Source: an uncultured Rhodospirillales bacterium
Lineage (GTDB): Bacteria; Pseudomonadota; Alphaproteobacteria; CALMVH01
Direction of reading: 5' to 3'
Assembly (NCBI GenBank): GCA_937873165.1
Contig: CALMVH010000029.1
Span: 1-7,971, forward strand
DNA length: 7,971 bases
Shown: piece after piece, positions 1-5,817 of the stretch
How the letters are laid out: each line of letters starts with the position of its first letter
Numbering within the stretch: the first letter of the stretch is position 1
Translations under genes and position numbers: made by a program
The notes under the pieces: model-generated
Database searches by the model: none
Told to the model about the DNA's origin: nothing
Seen by the model: the letters and a program-made list of their open reading frames with translations, nothing else

Positions 1-55
1 CAATCGTCCCAATGTTGCAGTGCGGCTTCGTACGCTCAAACTTTGCCTTGCCCAT
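1..55 (-). CDS. tuf: Elongation factor Tu, N-terminal fragment (runs off the left edge)
   Basis: Read on the minus strand, an ATG at 55-53 opens MGKAKFERTKPHCNIGTI and continues out of the window. This is the conserved N-terminus of bacterial EF-Tu, the GTPase that delivers aminoacyl-tRNA to the ribosome. The next expected residues (the GHVDHGKT P-loop) lie outside. The Cys-Asn-Ile in HCNIGTI fits an alphaproteobacterial type (E. coli has HVNVGTI). Only 18 residues are visible, but the match is distinctive. A modest Shine-Dalgarno-like GGGAC (minus strand, 64-60) precedes the start. The tRNA-Gly gene upstream on the same strand supports the call, because glycine tRNA genes precede tuf in many bacteria (for example the E. 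coli glyT/tufB cluster). Confidence 0.93.
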   Translation of the reverse strand, partial: MGKAKFERTKPHCNIGTI

Positions 56-93
56 TTTAGTCCCGAAAAACGAAGGTTAAAGAGATTGGCCGG

Positions 94-122
94 GAAATAT
101 CCGCCCCAGGCCTGGTTGTCAA
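94..122 (-). promoter_or_regulatory. Candidate tuf promoter between tRNA-Gly and tuf
   Basis: On the minus strand a perfect -35 hexamer TTGACA (122-117) is followed after exactly 17 bases by TATTTC (99-94), a 3/6 match to the -10 consensus. Transcription would start near 87, giving a leader of about 30 bases before the tuf ATG. The spacer contains a perfect 10-bp palindrome, CCAGGCCTGG (106-115). The hexamer and spacing are seen directly; activity is inferred. Confidence 0.5.
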
Positions 123-129
123 GAAATCG

Positions 130-203
130 TGGAGCGGGTGAAGGGAATCGAACCCTCATAGCCAGCTTGGAAGGCTGGTGCTTTACCACTAAGCTACACC
201 CGC
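130..203 (-). tRNA. tRNA-Gly (anticodon UCC)
   Basis: The minus strand folds into a complete 74-base tRNA including an encoded CCA (132-130). The acceptor stem pairs GCGGGTG (203-197) with CACCCGC (140-134). The D-arm region reads TAGCTTAGTGGTAAAGCA. The anticodon stem is CCAGC/GCTGG around the loop CTTCCAA, so the anticodon is TCC (UCC), reading GGA and GGG codons. The T-loop reads GGTTCGAATCC. The discriminator base is U, as is usual for bacterial glycine tRNAs. It is the upstream partner of tuf on the same strand, with 74 bases between the CCA end and the tuf start, and is probably co-transcribed with it at least in part. Confidence 0.97.
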
Positions 204-214
204 GTTGCCACGGA

Positions 215-243
215 CCTAAGCACGGACGCGGGTCCTGTTGCAA
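215..243 (-). promoter_or_regulatory. Weak candidate promoter for tRNA-Gly
   Basis: On the minus strand TTGCAA (243-238, 4/6 to the -35 consensus) is separated by 17 bases from CTTAGG (220-215), a poor -10. Spacing and distance to the tRNA 5' end (11 bases from the -10 to base 203) are right for a tRNA promoter with a very short leader, but the -10 match is weak. TTGCAA is its own reverse complement and could in principle serve the divergent plus-strand gene, but no -10 lies at a workable distance on that side. Confidence 0.3.
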
Positions 244-314
244 GGGCCGGCGGCAACCGGGAGCAATTATCGCGCTGGCGGGTTGTAAGGGACACAACAC
301 GGGAAAGAAGCGCG

Positions 315-677
315 ATGATCACCAAACCAGCCGTCGTAATCGTTGCATTGGCCGCCTTTGCCTTAAGCGCCCCGGCGTGGGCGCAGACATCGGACACGAT
401 ATCCCATGATGCCGTGGGCGACGGTCCGCTGGCGCGTGAAACCAGCAACAACCAAAGCCAGTTGGGCGTCGGACGAACGGGCGCGGTGCCCAACGATGGC
501 GGCCCCAATGCCAGTGGCGCGATGAACGGCAATGCCGCGATCAACGACTCGCCGGTGGCAGGCACCGGTAATCTGGGCAGCGGATCGACCAGCAGCGGCA
601 GCGATCCCATGAATGGCGTCAATAACCTCAATAGTCCGGCGGTTCCAACAGGATCGCTTTCCAACACCTCTCACTAA
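315..677 (+). CDS. Small secreted Asn/Gly/Ser-rich protein of unknown function (first of a pair)
   Basis: This 120-residue protein is not one I recognise. Residues 1-23 form a clear Sec signal peptide: a Lys at position 4, a hydrophobic core of Val/Ala/Leu/Phe, and an A-W-A cleavage site before Q24. The mature part, about 97 residues starting QTSD, has no cysteine and no hydrophobic segment. It is rich in Gly, Asn, Ser, Asp and Ala, with repeated short Gly-Asn/Gly-Ser patterns, and is probably disordered in the periplasm or outside. It ends SLSNTSH. A purine-rich AAGAAG (305-310) lies just upstream of the ATG and supports this start. The next gene begins 11 bases after the stop and encodes a similar protein, so the two probably form one transcript. 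The gene points away from the tRNA-Gly/tuf unit. I found no convincing promoter in 204-314, which holds only weak inverted repeats such as GTTGT-N7-ACAAC at 282-298. Confidence 0.75.
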   Translation: MITKPAVVIVALAAFALSAPAWAQTSDTISHDAVGDGPLARETSNNQSQLGVGRTGAVPNDGGPNASGAMNGNAAINDSPVAGTGNLGSGSTSSGSDPMNGVNNLNSPAVPTGSLSNTSH

Positions 678-688
678 GGCAGCTCTTC

Positions 689-1060
689 ATGACGCTCCGG
701 CTCTCCACCTTGATGATTTTGTCCGGTCTCATGCTGGCCGCGCCTGTGCGGGCCCAAACAGGGGACTCCAATCAGGCCCCCGGTGGGGAATCGGTCAACA
801 AGAACGGCTTGATCGAGCCAACCAGCAAGGGTTCGTCGGGGGCGCCGGATGCGGCTCCGGCAGGCGGGGGCGGCACGGGTGGCGCTGGTGAAGAAGCCGA
901 TACCGCTGGAAGCGAGGCAATCCCCAACGCAGGCGGAGTCGGCACAAACCCGGGACCTGATGTAAATCCTTATCCCAACGCCAACAGCGGTACGGGCATG
1001 GTCAATGGCGGGTCCGTCAACGGAACCGGTGCCCTGACAAGCGCTCACCCCGGGCATTGA
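689..1060 (+). CDS. Small secreted Gly/Ala/Asn-rich protein of unknown function (second of a pair)
   Basis: This 123-residue protein is also unrecognised. It has a Sec signal peptide (Arg at position 4, hydrophobic residues 5-18, V-R-A cleavage site before Q23). The mature chain starts QTGD, matching the QTSD of the preceding gene product. There is no cysteine. The middle is dominated by Gly/Ala (positions about 48-70), with Pro-Asn-rich stretches later and a C-terminus ending SAHPGH. The two proteins share signal peptide, size, low complexity, mature start, an Asn-Gly-rich C-terminal third and a terminal His, so they look like diverged tandem duplicates. An AAGG (676-679) overlapping the upstream stop codon can act as ribosome binding site. 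The gene ends 130 bases before the efflux pump gene, which has its own promoter-like sequence. Whether it has any role with the pump is unknown. Confidence 0.72.
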   Translation: MTLRLSTLMILSGLMLAAPVRAQTGDSNQAPGGESVNKNGLIEPTSKGSSGAPDAAPAGGGGTGGAGEEADTAGSEAIPNAGGVGTNPGPDVNPYPNANSGTGMVNGGSVNGTGALTSAHPGH

Positions 1061-1074
1061 GGTTAACCTTAACC
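1061..1074. repeat. Perfect short inverted repeat GGTTAA-CC-TTAACC
   Basis: Directly after the TGA of the preceding gene, GGTTAA is followed by CC and its exact reverse complement TTAACC. It lies 3 bases upstream of the candidate -35 hexamer of the efflux operon. The arms are short and AT-rich and no T-run follows, so it is a poor terminator. Its position would suit a DNA-binding site. Function is not shown. Confidence 0.35.
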
Positions 1075-1077
1075 GCC

Positions 1078-1107
1078 TTGATCTCACCACACTCACGCTG
1101 TACTAAT
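1078..1107 (+). promoter_or_regulatory. Candidate promoter of the RND efflux operon
   Basis: TTGATC (1078-1083, 4/6 to TTGACA) is followed after 17 bases by TACTAA (1101-1106), or after 18 by ACTAAT (1102-1107, 4/6 to TATAAT, preceded by TG at 1099-1100 as in extended -10 elements). Transcription would start near 1114, leaving a leader of about 77 bases before the pump ATG at 1191. The -10 lies inside the palindrome at 1098-1115, so a protein bound there would block polymerase. Confidence 0.5.
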
Positions 1108-1115
1108 CGGTACAG
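1098..1115. promoter_or_regulatory. Candidate repressor operator (TetR-like palindrome)
   Basis: CTGTAC (1098-1103) and GTACAG (1110-1115) are exact reverse complements separated by six bases. Palindromes of this size that overlap the promoter of an RND operon are typical targets of TetR-family repressors that control multidrug pumps. No such regulator is encoded in the window, so the protein that binds here, if any, must be encoded elsewhere. The palindrome is seen directly; the TetR assignment is inferred. Confidence 0.5.
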
Positions 1116-1190
1116 TTCAGTCGCTTCACGTTGATTCGCGTGCCCAGCGTCTGGCTTTGAAAGCTTCGTCGAAGAACGAGACAAGCGCCG

Positions 1191-4100
1191 ATGTGGATTG
1201 TACGGGTCGCCCTCGAGCGGCCGCTCACCTTTATCGTCTTCGCCCTGCTGATCCTGCTCCTGGGGCCGCTGCCGATCCTGAAAACCCCGACCGATATCTT
1301 TCCCAGCATCAACATTCCCATTGTTGCCGCTGTCTGGAACTACACCGGCCTGCTGCCGGAAGAGATGGCGGACCGTATCATCTCTAACTACGAACGGTCG
1401 GCCACTACGACCGTTAATGACATAGAGCACATTGAGTCTCAGTCCCTGAACGGCGTCGCGGTGGTCAAGTTCTACTTCCAGCCGACCGTCAACCCGGACA
1501 TGGCCGTGGCGCAGATCACGGCTATTTCGCAAACGGTCCTCAAGACCACGCCGCCCGGCTCCACCCCGCCGCTGGTCGTGTCGTACAATGCGTCGTCTGT
1601 GCCGATCATCCAGCTGGCGCTGACCAGCCCCAGCCTGTCGGAAACGCAGATCAACGATCTGGGGCAGAATTTTATCCGCACCCAGCTGGCAACGGTGCAG
1701 GGCGCTGCCCTGCCGTATCCTTACGGCGGCGCGATGCGCCAGGTGCAGGTCAATATCGATCCCCGCAAGCTGCGTTTCTACGGCCTGTCGGGCCAGGACG
1801 TCAGCACCGCCATCGGTGACCAGAACCTGATCATCCCGGCCGGCACGGAAAAGATCGGCGAGATCGAGTACAACGTCGAACTGAACTCCAGCCCCCTGAA
1901 ACCCGACGAACTGGACCAGGCGCCGATCAAGGTGGTGAATGGCGCGGTGATCCGCATCGGCGACGTGGCGCAGGTGGTCGACAGTCACCCGCCCGAAACC
2001 AACATCGTGCGCATGGATGGCAGCCGCGGCGTGCTGATGAACGTGCTGAAGATTGGCCGCGCCTCGACGCTGGATGTTGTTAACCGCGTCAAGGAAGAAC
2101 TGCCGGCCATCCAGGCGGGAATGCCACCCTCGCTGAAGGTGAAGCCGATCGCCGACCAGTCGATCTTTGTAAAGGCGGCGGTATCGGGCGTGGTGCGCGA
2201 GGCGGTGATCGCGGCGGCGCTGACCGGCACGATGATCCTGCTGTTCCTCGGCAGCTGGCGCAGCACGATGATCATCACGATCTCGATCCCGCTGGCAATC
2301 CTGTGCTCCATCATCTGCCTGTCGGCGCTTGGCAACACGATGAACATCATGACCTTGGGCGGTCTGGCGCTGGCGGTGGGCATCCTGGTCGACGATGCGA
2401 CCGTGACCATCGAGAATATCAATTTCCACCTGGAAGAGGGCAAGGCCGTCACGCAGGCGATCCTGGACGGCGCGCACCAGATCGCCGTGCCTGCCTTGGT
2501 CTCGACCCTGGCGATCTGCATCGTGTTCGTACCCATGTTCAACCTCGGTGGCGTCGCCGGGTACCTTTTCGTGCCGCTGGCCGAGGCGGTGGTGTTCGCC
2601 ATGCTGGCTTCGTACCTGCTGTCGCGGACACTCGTGCCGACGCTCGCGAATTATTGGCTGAAGGCGCATGACGAGGCGCACGCCGAAAATCGGGGGGCCA
2701 CCCGCTTCGGGCGTTTCCAGCAGGGCTTTGAACACCGGTTCGAGGCCATCCGGGAGCGTTACCACTCCGGGCTGAAAGCCGCCGTCGGCGCACGCAGGAT
2801 CTTCGCGCCCGTGTTCCTGCTCCTGTGCCTCGCCTCGCTGGGCTTGTTCCACTTCCTCGGCGCCGATTTCTTTCCGACAGTCGATGCCGGCCAGATCAAG
2901 ATGCATATCCGGGCGCGCAGCGGGTTGCGCGTCGAGGACACCGCCAGGCTGTGCGATCAGATCGAGGAAGCCATTCGAAAGATCGTGCCGGCGGCAGAGC
3001 TGGACAACATCACGGACAATATCGGCATCCCGAACAGCGGACTGAACCTGACCTACAGCAATTCGGCGCCGGTCGGCCCCGAGGATGCCGACATCCAGAT
3101 CAGCCTGACGCAGGATCATAAGCCGACGGCCACCTATGTGGCTGACTTGCGCAGCGATCTGCCAAAGGCTTTCCCGTCCACGACCTTTTCGTTCCTGCCC
3201 GCCGATATCACCAGCCAGATCCTGAACTTCGGCCTGCCCGCGCCGATCGACGTGCAGGTGAAAGGATACAAGATAGACGAGAACCACGCCTGGATCGACA
3301 AGCTGATGGACAAGATGAAGGCCATCCCCGGTGCGGCCGACGTGCACATCCAGCAAGCCTTCGACCAGCCGCAGATCGACGTAAACGTGAATCGTGAAAA
3401 AGCGATGGATGTCGGGCTGACGCAGCGCGATGTCGGCAACAACCTGCTTGTTTCCCTATCAGGCAGTTTCCAGACCTCGCCGACCTTCTGGATCGACAAG
3501 AAAACCGGCGTTCAGTACAATATTGCAACCCAGACGCCGCAATACCTTCTGACGACGCTAGACGACCTGCGCAATACTCCGGTCACGGCGGCGACCGGCA
3601 ATGCCGGACCTCAGTTGCTGGCAAACGTCGCCACGTTCGGCCGCACCAACGGGCCGACAACCGTGACGCACTACAACGCCGCCCCGGCGCTGGATGTTTA
3701 CGCCGGATACCAGGGTACCGACCTTGGCTACGTCGCCGACCAGGTGAACGATCTGGTGGACAGCTCGTTGAAGGATCTGCCGAAGGGTTCGACGGTTTCG
3801 GTGCGCGGACAGGCCCAAACGATGCAAAGCGCCTATGCCGAACTGCTGGGTGGCCTCGCCTTTGCCATCCTGCTGGTCTACCTGCTGATCGTGGTGAACT
3901 TTCAGTCGTGGCTGGACGCCTTTATCATCATCACGGCGCTGCCCGCCGCCCTTGCCGGGATCATGTGGATGCTGTTCATCACCTTTACGCCCCTTTCGGT
4001 GCCGGCCTTGACGGGGGCGATCATGTGCATGGGCGTTGCGACCGCCAACAGCATCCTGGTCGTGAGCTTCGCGCGGGAACGGCTGCATGCCGGGTCCGAT

Positions 4101-4364
4101 CCCTATACCGCCGCGATCGAGGCCGGTTTCGGCCGGTTTCGCCCGGTGCTGATGACGGCGCTTGCCATGATCATCGGCATGATCCCGATGGCGTTGGGCC
4201 TGGGCGAGGGCGCGGAGCAGAACGCGCCGCTGGGTCGTGCCGTGATCGGCGGCCTGCTGTTCGCGACGTTCTCTACCTTGTTCTTCGTGCCGACCGTCTT
4301 CAGCATCATGCATGGCAGGCGGCAAAATCGCGCGGCCAATGCGAACCTTGCCATGAGCCATTGA
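1191..4364 (+). CDS. RND multidrug efflux pump, inner-membrane transporter (HAE1/AcrB family)
   Basis: This 1057-residue protein is full length for the family (AcrB has 1049). It is the proton-driven trimeric pump that takes compounds from the periplasm or inner membrane and passes them to an adaptor and outer-membrane channel. TM1 is at about 12-30. The first porter loop follows, then TM2-TM6 at about 336-495 and TM7 near 533-556. The second porter loop (with DFFPTVDAGQ near its start) is followed by TM8-TM12 from about 884 to 1040. The TM4 motif GILVDDATVTIEN gives the proton-relay pair D401/D402 (AcrB D407/D408). RFRPVLMTALAMI in TM11 supplies R982 and T989 (AcrB R971/T978 by eye). The TM10 lysine (AcrB K940) is replaced by Ala952 in GVATANSILVVSFA. 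The start MWIVRVALERPLTF is the usual N-terminus of this subfamily; the ribosome site (ACGAG, 1176-1180) is weak. The adaptor gene begins one base after the stop. The substrate cannot be told from sequence. Confidence 0.96.
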   Translation: MWIVRVALERPLTFIVFALLILLLGPLPILKTPTDIFPSINIPIVAAVWNYTGLLPEEMADRIISNYERSATTTVNDIEHIESQSLNGVAVVKFYFQPTVNPDMAVAQITAISQTVLKTTPPGSTPPLVVSYNASSVPIIQLALTSPSLSETQINDLGQNFIRTQLATVQGAALPYPYGGAMRQVQVNIDPRKLRFYGLSGQDVSTAIGDQNLIIPAGTEKIGEIEYNVELNSSPLKPDELDQAPIKVVNGAVIRIGDVAQVVDSHPPETNIVRMDGSRGVLMNVLKIGRASTLDVVNRVKEELPAIQAGMPPSLKVKPIADQSIFVKAAVSGVVREAVIAAALTGTMILLFLGSWRSTMIITISIPLAILCSIICLSALGNTMNIMTLGGLALAVGILVDDATVTIENINFHLEEGKAVTQAILDGAHQIAVPALVSTLAICIVFVPMFNLGGVAGYLFVPLAEAVVFAMLASYLLSRTLVPTLANYWLKAHDEAHAENRGATRFGRFQQGFEHRFEAIRERYHSGLKAAVGARRIFAPVFLLLCLASLGLFHFLGADFFPTVDAGQIKMHIRARSGLRVEDTARLCDQIEEAIRKIVPAAELDNITDNIGIPNSGLNLTYSNSAPVGPEDADIQISLTQDHKPTATYVADLRSDLPKAFPSTTFSFLPADITSQILNFGLPAPIDVQVKGYKIDENHAWIDKLMDKMKAIPGAADVHIQQAFDQPQIDVNVNREKAMDVGLTQRDVGNNLLVSLSGSFQTSPTFWIDKKTGVQYNIATQTPQYLLTTLDDLRNTPVTAATGNAGPQLLANVATFGRTNGPTTVTHYNAAPALDVYAGYQGTDLGYVADQVNDLVDSSLKDLPKGSTVSVRGQAQTMQSAYAELLGGLAFAILLVYLLIVVNFQSWLDAFIIITALPAALAGIMWMLFITFTPLSVPALTGAIMCMGVATANSILVVSFARERLHAGSDPYTAAIEAGFGRFRPVLMTALAMIIGMIPMALGLGEGAEQNAPLGRAVIGGLLFATFSTLFFVPTVFSIMHGRRQNRAANANLAMSH

Positions 4365-4365
4365 G

Positions 4366-5817
4366 ATGACCACAGGAACCACGCTTCTCGGGAAAACCGA
4401 TGCCGCGCCGAAACGAAGCCGCTACCGGATACTGGCCATCCTCGTAATTGCGGTCCTGGCGGTCGTCGCGGTCGTTGGCATCGTGATCCGGGGTATTCAC
4501 CACACGGCGCTGACGAAGCAAACCAATGCCAACGCGACCCTGTACCTGGGCGTGGTCAAGCCGACGGCGGGCGCGATGACCGACGATATCAGCCTGCCGG
4601 GCACCATACAGGCCTTTGTGGACGCGCCGCTGTATGCCAGAAGCGACGGCTACCTGAAGGCCTGGTATTTCGACATCGGCGCGCGGGTCAGGAAAGGCCA
4701 GTTGATCGCGGTGATCGAAACCCCCGAAATCGATCAGGAACTGGAGCAGGCGAGTGCCGCCGTCGGCACCGCCCGGGCAAACTACGAACTCGCCCAGGTG
4801 ACGAACAAGCGGTACCAGGCCTTGGTAAAGACCAGCGCCGTTTCCAAGCAGGAAGCCGATCAGGCGGCCAGCAACGAATCGGCGCAAAAGGCGCAGCTGG
4901 ATGCCGCCATCGCCAACCGGGACCGGTATAGCGCAACCCAGTCATTCCAAAAGCTGTACGCGCCGTTCGACGGCATCGTGACCGAGCACAATACAGACGT
5001 GGGCCAGCTTGTTTCGGCGGGTATCGGCAGCGGGGCTGGGTCGGGAACCGGAGCTTCCGGTCGCGAGCTGTTTCGCGTGGCATCCCTCGATCGCCTGCGC
5101 ACGTTCATTCCAGTGCCCCAAGCGGAAGCGGTCTACATAAAGGCGGGGCAGTCGGCCGACCTGTCCTTCGTCGAACGCCCGAATGGAAAGTTCTCCGGCC
5201 ATGTCGCCCGCACCTCGAATTCCATCGATCCCAACTCCCGCACCTTGCTGACGGAGGTCGACATCGACAACCGGAACGGCGAACTGTTTCCCGGCGCCTA
5301 TGTTACAGTGCACATGGCCATCCCCGGCACGGGCACCGGCGGCGCGGTCAAGGTGCCGGCCAATACCCTGATCTTCCGGTCCCATGGCTTGCAGGTCGCG
5401 GTTCTGGGGGACGACGGTAAGGCGCACCTGAAGAGCGTCGAGATCGGTCGCGATTTTGGCAACGCGGTGGAGCTGATCAGCGGCGTCACGGCCAATGACC
5501 AGGTCGTGATCAATCCGCCCGACTCGCTGGAAGATGGCCAAGCCGCCAAGGTGGCGCCGGAGCCCAGCGCGGGCGCCACGGAAGCGCAGGGCGGACAACG
5601 CAAGAAATCCGACAACAGCGACAGTTCGAGTGGCGGCAAGAAGAGCGGTTCCTCGGAAGAACAGAAGAACAAATCGCCCAACACGTCCACCAGTCCCGGC
5701 GCCGCGCAGGAAAAGCAGTCAACGGCACCCGGCAAGAGCAGCGACCAGACAAAAGGCAGCAGCCAGCCGCCGACGGGCATGACCGCGCCCGGGTCGGACG
5801 GAACCACGTCGAAATGA
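4366..5817 (+). CDS. RND efflux periplasmic adaptor (membrane fusion protein, HlyD/AcrA family)
   Basis: This protein bridges the pump and the outer-membrane channel across the periplasm. Of its 483 residues, about 20-43 form an N-terminal membrane anchor (no lipobox, unlike AcrA). The first half of the lipoyl domain (about 85-122) contains YARSDGYLKAWYFDIGARV. A coiled-coil hairpin (about 123-190) is rich in Ala, Gln and charged residues. The second lipoyl half contains LYAPFDGIVTEHNTDVGQL and is followed by a Gly/Ser/Ala linker (about 218-231). The beta-barrel domain (about 235-305) includes SNSIDPNSRTLLTEVDIDN, and a membrane-proximal domain runs to about 397. Residues 398-483 are an added Ser/Lys/Gly/Gln/Thr-rich tail that looks disordered; most family members stop near where it begins. 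The gene follows the pump by one base with little Shine-Dalgarno sequence, so translation is probably coupled. Its TGA overlaps the next ATG by four bases (ATGA). Confidence 0.95.
   Translation: MTTGTTLLGKTDAAPKRSRYRILAILVIAVLAVVAVVGIVIRGIHHTALTKQTNANATLYLGVVKPTAGAMTDDISLPGTIQAFVDAPLYARSDGYLKAWYFDIGARVRKGQLIAVIETPEIDQELEQASAAVGTARANYELAQVTNKRYQALVKTSAVSKQEADQAASNESAQKAQLDAAIANRDRYSATQSFQKLYAPFDGIVTEHNTDVGQLVSAGIGSGAGSGTGASGRELFRVASLDRLRTFIPVPQAEAVYIKAGQSADLSFVERPNGKFSGHVARTSNSIDPNSRTLLTEVDIDNRNGELFPGAYVTVHMAIPGTGTGGAVKVPANTLIFRSHGLQVAVLGDDGKAHLKSVEIGRDFGNAVELISGVTANDQVVINPPDSLEDGQAAKVAPEPSAGATEAQGGQRKKSDNSDSSSGGKKSGSSEEQKNKSPNTSTSPGAAQEKQSTAPGKSSDQTKGSSQPPTGMTAPGSDGTTSK

Noticed and set aside
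238..273. Possible plus-strand promoter for the small secreted genes using TTGCAA
   Set aside because: The nearest -10-like AATTAT (265-270) is 21 bases away, too far, and nothing else fits.
20..409. 129-codon plus-strand frame crossing tuf, the tRNA and the first small gene
   Set aside because: It runs antisense through the tRNA-Gly gene and the tuf start and cannot be a real gene.
1017..3356. Long open frame of 779 codons on the minus strand opposite the pump gene
   Set aside because: It lies wholly antisense to a certain gene in GC-rich DNA, is dominated by Arg/His/Asp/Gln/Gly, and matches no family. It is the usual mirror of codon bias.
4121..4140. Perfect tandem copy of the 10-mer GGCCGGTTTC
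   Set aside because: It encodes part of the AGFGRFRP segment, and RFRPVLMTALA is a conserved family motif. Two 10-base units do not keep the frame as an expansion, so it is chance similarity of codons.
3558..4382. 274-codon minus-strand open frame opposite the end of the pump gene
   Set aside because: Same antisense shadow pattern, with His/Arg/Gly/Asp-rich low-quality protein sequence.
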